Origin: Deltaproteobacteria bacterium
Lineage (GTDB): Bacteria > Desulfobacterota > Dissulfuribacteria > Dissulfuribacterales > S140-46
DNA: 13,047 nucleotides
Assembly (NCBI GenBank): GCA_015491585.1
Contig: WFVQ01000162.1
Location: 1 to 13,047 of the forward strand
Reading direction: 5' to 3'
Shown: positions 7,622 to 13,047 of the stretch, piece after piece
Layout: the number at the start of each line of letters is the position of its first letter
How positions within the stretch are numbered: position 1 is the stretch's first letter
Notes under the pieces: model-generated
What the model was told of the DNA's origin: nothing
Databases searched by the model: none
The model's input: only the letters and a program-made list of their open reading frames with translations
Program-made: the position numbers and the translations under genes

Positions 7622-7650
7622 ATGGTACGGAGAATTGAATAAAGTGTCAA
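7622..7650 (-). promoter_or_regulatory. Sigma70-type promoter of livK
   Basis: On the minus strand a perfect -35 box TTGACA (7645-7650) is followed by exactly 17 bases and a -10 box TACCAT (7622-7627, 4 of 6 to consensus). Transcription would start near 7615, giving a leader of about 50 bases that contains a small 5-bp stem (CCCGG/CCGGG, about 7593-7607) before the Shine-Dalgarno sequence. This lets livKHMG run independently of the pgeF-phosphatase pair. Confidence 0.75.
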
Positions 7651-7666
7651 GTAAACAGCGATGGAG

Positions 7667-7694
7667 GCTGGGAAAAGATCATATAAGTCCCAGC
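7667..7694 (-). other. Inverted repeat spanning the phosphatase stop codon
   Basis: A 7-bp perfect stem (GCTGGGA/TCCCAGC) encloses a 14-base loop that contains the TGA stop of the HAD phosphatase. There is no U-tract after it, so it is at best a weak terminator or an mRNA 3'-end structure. Confidence 0.35.
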
Positions 7695-8326
7695 AGGTCC
7701 ATTGGATGCGATATCACTTCCCTGGCCCCGGCGCTCCTCAGCTCTTCCTCGCCACGGAATCCCCACAACACCCCCACTCCATACATCGCGGCCCGCTCCG
7801 CGGTCTCCATGTCGATGGCGGTGTCACCCACGTAGAGCACCTCTTCAGGAGCGAGACCAAGCTGCGAGGCCACATCCAGCGCTCCTGCCGGATGGGGCTT
7901 GCGGGGGATGCCGGGACGTTCTCCCGCCACTGCACCGAAGAGGGAGGGGTCCAGGAATGTCTCCACGCACAGCAGGGTGAAGTCGTGGGGCTTGTTGGAG
8001 AGCACCCCCATCACCGCCCCCTTCTCCCTGACGGCCCTCAGCATCTCCTCTATTCCCGGATACGGTCCGGTCTCCACTCTCCAGCTCCTGGAATACTCCT
8101 CTATGAACCTTGTCCTTATCCGCTCCACCAGCTCCTCTCCCGGCTCTCCCGGGATCACCTTTCTGGCAAGAGCGGTGGCTCCCTCGCCGACGAAATAGCG
8201 GTAGGCGTCCAGAGGATGGGAGGGCAACCCCTCGGCCTCCAGGACCCGATTCATGGCATTGGCTATGTCCGCCAAGGTATCCAGCAGGGTTCCGTCCAGA
8301 TCGAAAACAACTCCTTTAAAGTGCAC
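7679..8326 (-). CDS. HAD-superfamily phosphatase, phosphoglycolate-phosphatase-like
   Basis: This is a 215-residue cytoplasmic phosphatase of HAD subfamily I with a helical cap. Motif I is DLDGT (Asp9 nucleophile, Asp11), motif II is VLSNKP (Ser110), the motif III lysine is Lys143 in RKPHP, and motif IV is VGDTAID (Asp168, Asp172). The pattern VLSNKP...KPHP resembles Gph and PpaX, so 2-phosphoglycolate or pyrophosphate are the likely substrate classes; the exact substrate is unknown. I chose the GTG at 8324-8326 because AGAGGAG lies 5 bases before it and because it places the nucleophile Asp at residue 9. An upstream in-frame TTG (8345-8347) would add seven residues and lacks a comparable ribosome site. 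The gene overlaps the end of pgeF by 11 bases, so translation is probably coupled. Confidence 0.88.
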   Translation of the reverse strand: MHFKGVVFDLDGTLLDTLADIANAMNRVLEAEGLPSHPLDAYRYFVGEGATALARKVIPGEPGEELVERIRTRFIEEYSRSWRVETGPYPGIEEMLRAVREKGAVMGVLSNKPHDFTLLCVETFLDPSLFGAVAGERPGIPRKPHPAGALDVASQLGLAPEEVLYVGDTAIDMETAERAAMYGVGVLWGFRGEEELRSAGAREVISHPMDLLGLI

Positions 8327-9104
8327 CGTGACTCCTCTCTTTTTCAATTACTGCAACCGTGGCGCAACGGCCAGCGGCCCCATCCCTGCGATGGGAATGG
8401 AATTCCGTCGAACACGACGTGCAGATGGAGGAACGGGCGATAAGCGCCCTCTCCAGCCCCAGCCCAACGAGCTGGTTCACTGCGGCGCCGGCCAGATCGA
8501 GGCAGCCGCCTTTCACGTGGCGGTGCATCCACTCCGGAAGCAGCTCCCGCCATCCTTTGAACTCATAGCAGCACTGCCCAATGGAGGGGGAGAGCGAGGC
8601 TGCGATGGACGAAGGGGCGGCGCCGAAATCCCTCCTCATCAACGAGACGCACTCCTCCAGGACCCCAGAGGCCAGCCCGCGCCATCCAGCGTGCACATTG
8701 GCTAACACCCCCTTCTCCAGGTCGTAGAACACTACGGCGAGGCAGTCGGCATGGAGGACCCCCAGCGGCTCTCCTGGCTCGGCCGTGACCATCCCGTCGC
8801 CTTCACATATCTCCTCCCTGCACCTCCCGGCCTTAACGACAATGGACGAATGGACCTGCCTGAGCCACCGCACCCTCCCGTGGCCGATGAAACGATCCAC
8901 AAGCCTCCTGTTGGCCACTACGTTCTCCAGGGCGTCCCCTGTGGCGGCTGAAAGATTCAACCCCGAATATGGCGGCGGGCTCACACCTCCGGCCACGGTG
9001 AAGGTATAGGCACTCACAGGCACGGACCGCCCTTCCATGCCCTGGAAATGGCGGTATGCCTTCAGGCCCAGGCGCCGTGCCTGATGCATCTCTGCGGGGT
9101 CCAC
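8316..9104 (-). CDS. pgeF: Purine nucleoside phosphorylase / polyphenol oxidase family protein (laccase domain, PgeF/YfiH)
   Basis: This is a 262-residue cytoplasmic enzyme of the DUF152/YfiH (Cu-oxidase_4) family. Members act on purine nucleosides, and in E. coli PgeF prevents or removes wrong residues in peptidoglycan precursors. Family motifs appear in order: GGVSPPPYSGLNLS (about 39-52), RQVHSS with His85, GVLHADCLAVVF with Cys121, VHAGWRGLASG with His138, SIGQCCYEF, and the C-terminal SCSTEFHSHRRDG..GRCA. His85, Cys121 and His138 match the metal/active-site triad. The start is GTG at 9102-9104 with GAGGAG about 9 bases upstream; a start at the later Met6 is possible. The gene overlaps the HAD phosphatase. 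Family identity is sure, the physiological substrate less so. Confidence 0.92.
   Translation of the reverse strand: MDPAEMHQARRLGLKAYRHFQGMEGRSVPVSAYTFTVAGGVSPPPYSGLNLSAATGDALENVVANRRLVDRFIGHGRVRWLRQVHSSIVVKAGRCREEICEGDGMVTAEPGEPLGVLHADCLAVVFYDLEKGVLANVHAGWRGLASGVLEECVSLMRRDFGAAPSSIAASLSPSIGQCCYEFKGWRELLPEWMHRHVKGGCLDLAGAAVNQLVGLGLERALIARSSICTSCSTEFHSHRRDGAAGRCATVAVIEKERSHGAL
8332..8338 (-). promoter_or_regulatory. Ribosome-binding site that decides the phosphatase start
   Basis: On the minus strand AGAGGAG lies 5 bases before the GTG at 8324-8326. It lies downstream of the alternative TTG start, which favours the shorter 215-residue product. Confidence 0.6.
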
Positions 9105-9122
9105 TTTTCAAAACTCCTCGAC

Positions 9123-9136
9123 TCTAATAGATTAGA
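9123..9136. promoter_or_regulatory. Palindrome in the divergent intergenic region, possible operator
   Basis: TCTAAT-AG-ATTAGA is a perfect 6-2-6 inverted repeat, AT-rich in a GC-rich background. It lies between the divergent pgeF and 9197 genes, just downstream of the proposed pgeF transcription start. Such a dyad is the shape expected for a dimeric repressor, but no regulator is encoded nearby and it could be chance. Confidence 0.35.
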
Positions 9137-9154
9137 CGAATAATAGACCCGCAA

Positions 9155-9183
9155 AGGATATCCCGTTTGAGTGGATAGGACAA
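9155..9183 (-). promoter_or_regulatory. Candidate promoter of the pgeF-phosphatase pair
   Basis: On the minus strand TTGTCC (9178-9183, 4 of 6) is spaced 17 bases from TATCCT (9155-9160, 4 of 6). The start of transcription would fall near 9148, about 45 bases before the pgeF GTG. The match is moderate, but position and spacing are right. A plus-strand promoter for the gene at 9197 could not be settled; TTTTCA-17-TAGATT (9105-9133) is one weak option. Confidence 0.4.
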
Positions 9184-9196
9184 CGGAGGGTGAAAG

Positions 9197-10807
9197 ATGA
9201 GAAGCTGCGTGGCGCCAGGAGGATTCGAGTTCCTTGTCCACCGTCCAGGATACCGAGTGGTGAACAGGCGCGCCACCACCAAAGAGTACCACTTGGGCGT
9301 GGACGAAGGTGGCAGCGAGGTCACCAGCAGGATCAACTTTCCCGCTGGAGACATCGAGATAGATGACGCCACCGTGGTGTTCGAGGTCCCCAACCCCTTT
9401 CCCTTCTGGGGGGCCACCTTCATCCTGGGGGACAGCGCCGCGGCCAGGGCACAGGATCCCCGCTTCTCTTTCACCCCGCAAGGGCGGGAAGAGGGCGCGG
9501 AATTCGACTCGTTCTTCATGGAAGCCCTCAAACAGGGTAAGCTCTCGTGGGACCAAGTGCCCCGCCACATCAAGCTCTCACTTGCCCAGAACTCATCGGA
9601 TCCAGAACTCCTCTCCAGCCTGGCCCGCTGGTGCGCCGGTTTCGAGACCGGGCAGGAGGGAACGCCGCAGGGGCTGCTCTACCGTGTCATGAATGGGAGA
9701 CTCGTCGCATCCAAGAGGGACAAGGACATCTACGAGACCGTGGCCAACAACCCGGCCCTGCCTGACGAGCTCAAGCGGCTCATGGTGCTCAACCCTGGGG
9801 TCCAGGGTACCAGCCCCATAGTAGGCGAGTACTCCTCTGGCAGGACCCACGTGTGGGAGTATCTCAGGGCCAACAGCTACGTGCCGTGGGGGCACTTCGC
9901 CTCCAACATGGCCGAAGACGCGGTGAGGTACAGGGTGCTCGACCTGACAGAAGAGGATATGCGCGGGCTGCGCCACCTCTACTACCAGCGTATCTACACC
10001 CAGATGGCACATCTCCTCGGCCTCCTCGATGGAGATGCCACGGCCCCCCTGGGCCAGGCGTCCGAAGATGAGCTCGAGGAGCTGCGGCTGAGAGTGGCCA
10101 GGGCAGTGGACAAGAGGCTCGAGGCCGGAGAACCGCTTCCGTTCTCTGGCACCCTGTGGGGATGGAACTACGGTTACGACATCTCTTCCTCTGGCTACAG
10201 GCTGCATGCCTCCCACCAGCAGATCCACAACCAGTACGCCCTGGTGCCGTCGGCATCACTCGTGGGATCAGCGGTCGCGGAGCCATTCTCCATTGGGATG
10301 ATGGTAAGGGACTTCTGCTCTGCCTATGCCGAGGCCACCGGACGCCCCTTTTTCGAGACCTATCTCTCCAACATCGCCGCCAACACCAGAATGGATGGGG
10401 CAGACGGACTGCCTTCCAGCCTGGTGGTGCATGAGGACGGAAACGTGATGGTAGTGATTCCCAAGGCCCAGCGGTCCCAGGGTGAAGTTCAGGTGATCGC
10501 CAAACAACCAGTGGGCAACATCCTCGAGGCCGACACCGCCATGAGGCGGAGCCTGGACACCGCCCTGCTGGTGGCGGTGCAGGGGCTGGCCAAGCTGGGC
10601 GCCGAGATGGTGACGCTGTGCGAGGCATCCAAACCCTTCTCCAGCAGGGACGGCGACCAACGTCTTTTCTACTACCTCCTGCCCAGACATCCCTATTCGC
10701 CCGGCTCTTTCAGCGAAAGGCAGCAGAGATGGGTGACCGGCCACTTTCCGGAGGACTTCGCAGAGGCCATGCGCAGGGAGATCGGCGGCGGCCAGGCAGG
10801 GGAATAG
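9197..10807 (+). CDS. Uncharacterised 536-aa protein, faintly GalT/HIT-like
   Basis: I do not recognise this family with confidence. The ATG has a strong Shine-Dalgarno sequence (GGAGGGTG, 9185-9192). There is no signal peptide or membrane helix, so it should be a soluble cytoplasmic protein. Two places recall the galactose-1-phosphate uridylyltransferase branch of the HIT fold. Residues 334-351 (YRLHASHQQIHNQYALVP) have closely spaced His337, His340 and His344 followed by Gln and a later 'VP'. Residues about 489-526 (RLFYYLLPRHP...FPEDFAEAMR) recall the GalT ending with 'PR' then 'PE..A..lR'. However, the canonical HxHxQ triad is not present as such (HxxHQ here). The central region (about 250-310) is helical and charged. 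The gene stands alone: divergent from pgeF, convergent with the cytochrome. A nucleotide-transferase or phosphorylase role is a guess. Confidence 0.85.
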   Translation: MRSCVAPGGFEFLVHRPGYRVVNRRATTKEYHLGVDEGGSEVTSRINFPAGDIEIDDATVVFEVPNPFPFWGATFILGDSAAARAQDPRFSFTPQGREEGAEFDSFFMEALKQGKLSWDQVPRHIKLSLAQNSSDPELLSSLARWCAGFETGQEGTPQGLLYRVMNGRLVASKRDKDIYETVANNPALPDELKRLMVLNPGVQGTSPIVGEYSSGRTHVWEYLRANSYVPWGHFASNMAEDAVRYRVLDLTEEDMRGLRHLYYQRIYTQMAHLLGLLDGDATAPLGQASEDELEELRLRVARAVDKRLEAGEPLPFSGTLWGWNYGYDISSSGYRLHASHQQIHNQYALVPSASLVGSAVAEPFSIGMMVRDFCSAYAEATGRPFFETYLSNIAANTRMDGADGLPSSLVVHEDGNVMVVIPKAQRSQGEVQVIAKQPVGNILEADTAMRRSLDTALLVAVQGLAKLGAEMVTLCEASKPFSSRDGDQRLFYYLLPRHPYSPGSFSERQQRWVTGHFPEDFAEAMRREIGGGQAGE

Positions 10808-10835
10808 AAAACGCCCCCCGTCTCCGAGGGGCGTT
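10805..10835 (-). terminator. Terminator of the multiheme cytochrome gene
   Basis: On the minus strand the RNA forms a 10-bp stem (AACGCCCCUC with GGGGGGCGUU, one U-G wobble) around loop GGAGAC, running into UUUUCUAUU. The U-G pair would be an A-C mismatch in plus-strand RNA, and the plus side continues with GAAAAAG rather than U's, so the main direction is minus. It may still help stop the plus-strand gene, whose TAG (10805-10807) lies within the U-tract region. Confidence 0.7.
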
Positions 10836-10857
10836 GAAAAAGCGCTGGATGTAAGAG

Positions 10858-10889
10858 GCATGGAGCGTTGCCACTGCCTGCCTCCATGC
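10858..10889. repeat. Second stem-loop in the convergent intergenic region
   Basis: GCATGGAG (10858-10865) pairs perfectly with CTCCATGC (10882-10889) around a 16-base loop. It lies just after the cytochrome stop on the minus strand, ahead of the terminator hairpin. There is no U-run, so a role in mRNA 3'-end stability or in backing up termination is only a possibility. Confidence 0.45.
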
Positions 10890-10893
10890 GGGG

Positions 10894-13008
10894 TTAATCG
10901 TCGTCTTCCTCGCTTGAGGCCACCCCCTCCTGCCCCTGACACGACGCTCCCGTGAGGTATGCGGATACCGCATCAAACAGGGTGGCGCTGACACGTGATC
11001 CGTCGTGGGCGAGCCAGTCGCCTTTGGAACAGGAGACCTTGCCGCTCTTGTCGCCGTGGCAGCTCAAACAGGTGGTCTGGAGCGCCGTGGCCGCATCGGC
11101 CCCTCCGCCCCAGGGCTGTGAGCCGCCGTTTACTCCCGCCTGGCCCGCGCCGCAGGCATCACCTGCGAGGGTAAGGCTCACCGCAGCGAAGACCTGGGAG
11201 CTGACTCGGGTGCCGTTGTGGGCCGCCCACTTCCCATTGGAGCAGGAGACCAGCCCGCTCTTGTCGCCATGACAGTTAAGACAGGTGGTCTGGAGCTCGG
11301 TCCCGGCGTCCACACCGCCCTCCGTGCCCCCGGAACCGGAGCCGCCACCGGTGGTTCCGTTGGTGAAGCCCCCTTTGTCATGGGGCGGCTTGCCGTATCC
11401 TCCCTTGCCCTGGTGACAGACGCCGCACGTGCCCAGAGGCCTGTCGCTCCCCTGGAGCTGCTGCATCTGCCAGTTGTCGTCGGCAAAGGTGGAAGGATAG
11501 AGCGCATGGGGCTCACCGTGACAGGTGGAGCACAGCACCTTCTTCTTGTGGCCCATGCTGTTGAGATAGGCACCGAATATGCCCATGTGGAGATAACCGG
11601 AACCTTCGCCCACATCGCCGTGACACTGGGAGCAGGTGGGCAGGGTCTGGTCGGACCAGGGGTTCTTCAGCTGCCCCTGGGCCACACGCTGGTTCAGGTC
11701 ACCGTGGCAATCGGTGCACCACATCCCCTTCCCCACGTGGTGCCCGCGGTAGCAGTTGACATTGTTGCCGGGATGGCACTGATAGCAGTTGCTGGCGATG
11801 TCGGGATCGTAGGAGAGCACTGCCGAGCTCTGGGAATGGAACCCGTGCAGCACCTCGGAGAAGCTCTTGGACGAGACGGGATACTCGGGATGGCCGGGCA
11901 CTCCTGGGGCCTGCGCCTCGCCCATAGCAGGATCCCAGTGGCACCAGGAGCACCTTACAGGACCGCCTACCCCGTCACCGTCTATGTCGATGGTGGAGAA
12001 GTCTATGCCCGAGTGGCGCTCGTGCAGCATGCCCATGGTCTCGAAGGAGCCGGTGGGGGTGGCAGGATAGCCGTAATCGGCCGCGACCTGTAGATGGCAG
12101 CCGCAACAGCCGCCAAATGCCACCGGGACATTGGTCTTCGTGGACGCGAGGAGATCACCGGTGGTCTGGTCGTACACCTTGACCTCGGCGGTGAGATATG
12201 GGTCCCTGTTGGGACCTCCCAGGGGATCGGTCATTATGTCACCCGCCCCGCCAGTTACCACCGGGAATGCGGGAATGCCTGCGGCCTCCCACCACCCTTC
12301 GGCCTTGGCCTCCATCTCACCGCTCAGGGTGGCGCCGGTTAGTCCCTGGACGTGCCCGTCTGCACGTACCGGCTGGAAGCCAGGAAAGAGCTTGGGCGCG
12401 TTTACTATCCAGTCCTGGAAATAGGGATCGGCCTGGAGGGTGGAGTCATCCTCCTCGAGGATGTTGTATTCCACACGGATCTCGGCCGGATCTGCCATCA
12501 CCCTGGGATTCTCCCCCTTACGCTGGAACACCTGGGCCCTTAGTGTATTGAATGGAGGGAGGAGGAGAAAACCGTCCGAGCCTGGACAGGCGCAGTGCAT
12601 GCCGAGATCGTTGGTGGCGATCACCACCACGTCGCTCTTGGGAAGAGTACCGCTGGAGGCTCCGGAATCACACAGGAACCACGTTCCATCTCCGTGCTCC
12701 ACCTCGACCGCCGAGGTAACAGCCTCGCCTTCCGAGGCTACCACGTTTACCGACGGACTGTAGCATACAGGAGAGAGAACCAACCTGAAGTGCTTTCTCT
12801 CCTTGTCGGCATCCAAGGGATAGACGGCTCCTCCGTACTCGATGGAGATAGAACCGACCCCCTCAGCCTCCACCTTCACCTCCAACCTCTGCTTCTCCTG
12901 GTCCCATTTCGCCTTTTGCAGTTTCAGCTTGGCCTGGGAGGGAGAGGCGGTTAGGAGCAGAATGGCAAGGCATCCAAGGACGAACTTACTTAGGGAATAG
13001 GGCCTCAT
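10894..13008 (-). CDS. Secreted nine-heme c-type cytochrome
   Basis: This is a 704-residue protein with a Sec signal peptide (hydrophobic core about 9-20, likely cleavage after Ala26 in PSQA-KLKL), so it is periplasmic or beyond. Nine CxxCH heme sites begin at Cys301, 353, 408, 431, 459, 493, 528, 576 and 647. The first is CCGCH, with an extra Cys. The first 300 residues have no heme, look beta-rich, and contain TNDLGMHCACPGSDGFLLLPPFNTLRAQV, a block I recall from large multiheme cytochromes of anaerobes. The stretch CYQCHPGNNVNCYRGHH...CTDCHGD is also typical of that group; CYRGH lacks the second Cys and is not a heme site. The C-terminus carries two copies of a 71-residue one-heme module and ends in an acidic tail (EEDDD). 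The ATG has an ideal Shine-Dalgarno sequence (AGGAGGTG, 13014-13021). The likely role is electron transfer in respiration; partner and substrate are unknown. Confidence 0.93.
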   Translation of the reverse strand: MRPYSLSKFVLGCLAILLLTASPSQAKLKLQKAKWDQEKQRLEVKVEAEGVGSISIEYGGAVYPLDADKERKHFRLVLSPVCYSPSVNVVASEGEAVTSAVEVEHGDGTWFLCDSGASSGTLPKSDVVVIATNDLGMHCACPGSDGFLLLPPFNTLRAQVFQRKGENPRVMADPAEIRVEYNILEEDDSTLQADPYFQDWIVNAPKLFPGFQPVRADGHVQGLTGATLSGEMEAKAEGWWEAAGIPAFPVVTGGAGDIMTDPLGGPNRDPYLTAEVKVYDQTTGDLLASTKTNVPVAFGGCCGCHLQVAADYGYPATPTGSFETMGMLHERHSGIDFSTIDIDGDGVGGPVRCSWCHWDPAMGEAQAPGVPGHPEYPVSSKSFSEVLHGFHSQSSAVLSYDPDIASNCYQCHPGNNVNCYRGHHVGKGMWCTDCHGDLNQRVAQGQLKNPWSDQTLPTCSQCHGDVGEGSGYLHMGIFGAYLNSMGHKKKVLCSTCHGEPHALYPSTFADDNWQMQQLQGSDRPLGTCGVCHQGKGGYGKPPHDKGGFTNGTTGGGSGSGGTEGGVDAGTELQTTCLNCHGDKSGLVSCSNGKWAAHNGTRVSSQVFAAVSLTLAGDACGAGQAGVNGGSQPWGGGADAATALQTTCLSCHGDKSGKVSCSKGDWLAHDGSRVSATLFDAVSAYLTGASCQGQEGVASSEEDDD
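10936..11094 (-). repeat. One-heme module, copy 2 (cytochrome residues about 639-691)
   Basis: This is the second copy of the module: LQTTCLSCHGDKSG, VSCSKGDWLAHDGSRVS and a final Cys690. The heme site begins at Cys647, the conserved histidine is His668, and the extra cysteines are 660 and 690. Gly/Ser-rich linkers precede both copies, so they look like separable domains produced by an internal duplication. Confidence 0.8.
11149..11307 (-). repeat. One-heme module, copy 1 (cytochrome residues about 568-620)
   Basis: This copy encodes a segment with LQTTCLNCHGDKSG, VSCSNGKWAAHNGTRVS and a final Cys619. It matches copy 2 at a fixed offset of 213 bases (71 codons), and long runs of bases are shared (for example GCTCTTGTCGCC on the plus strand at 11257 and 11044). 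Each copy has one heme site, one conserved His (His597 here) and two extra Cys 30 residues apart (589, 619). Confidence 0.8.
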
Positions 13009-13047
13009 GACGGCACCTCCTAGAATACGGATTGAGCACTTACTGCC

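Noticed and set aside
7667..7694. Hairpin at the phosphatase stop as an intrinsic terminator
   Set aside because: The stem is only 7 bp with a 14-base loop and no U-tract follows. It is kept only as an inverted repeat.
11735..11755. CYRGHH (residues 419-424) as a tenth, degenerate heme site in the cytochrome
   Set aside because: The second Cys is Gly. The whole stretch CYQCHPG..NVNCYRG resembles a conserved non-heme feature I recall from related multiheme cytochromes, so it is not a broken heme site.
11218..12093. A plus-strand open frame of about 291 codons opposite the cytochrome
   Set aside because: The minus strand encodes nine CxxCH motifs here. The plus frame is a Val/Gly/Ala-rich shadow with no recognisable domain.
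13022..13027. TATTCT on the minus strand as a -10 box for the cytochrome gene
   Set aside because: It abuts the Shine-Dalgarno sequence, so transcription would begin within or after it, and the -35 position falls outside the window. The true promoter is probably upstream of the window edge.

Overview
The window looks like part of the chromosome of a Gram-negative bacterium with fairly high GC. It encodes a Sec-exported nine-heme c-type cytochrome, a periplasmic solute-binding protein and a MurJ flippase. AGG and ATA codons are common, and operons are compact with overlapping genes. Multiheme cytochromes of this type together with a branched-chain amino acid (LIV-type) ABC transporter fit an anaerobic, respiratory lineage such as Desulfobacterota. 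That placement is an inference; nothing in the window fixes the taxon.

Layout. (1) Positions 1-1932, plus strand: the 3' end of cysS (cysteinyl-tRNA synthetase), followed with no gap by murJ (lipid II flippase). (2) Positions 1941-9104, minus strand: in transcription order, pgeF (laccase-domain purine/peptidoglycan-edit enzyme) and a Gph-like HAD phosphatase, which overlap. Then, behind its own sigma70-type promoter, a LIV-type ABC transport operon livK-livH-livM-livG. After livG comes an unusual 597-aa protein with a CCHC zinc knuckle, TPR-like helices and a C-terminal membrane anchor, whose start overlaps the livG stop. The usual last gene, livF (second ATPase), is absent. livK is separated from livH by three consecutive stem-loops, the last being a textbook intrinsic terminator; this should give more binding protein than permease. 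(3) Positions 9105-9196: a short divergent intergenic region with a candidate promoter for pgeF and a perfect 6-2-6 palindrome. (4) Positions 9197-10807, plus strand: a 536-aa protein with only a faint GalT/HIT-like look, otherwise unrecognised. (5) Positions 10808-10893: a convergent intergenic region with a terminator and a second stem-loop. (6) Positions 10894-13008, minus strand: a secreted cytochrome with a heme-free N-terminal region, nine CxxCH sites and a duplicated C-terminal one-heme module.

Functionally the window combines housekeeping genes (translation, cell wall, metabolite repair), amino-acid-type solute uptake and periplasmic electron transfer. The candidates most worth following are the zinc-knuckle tail-anchored protein in the livF position, the unrecognised 536-aa protein, and the duplicated heme module of the cytochrome. 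No tRNA, rRNA, CRISPR array, insertion sequence or phage gene was seen.
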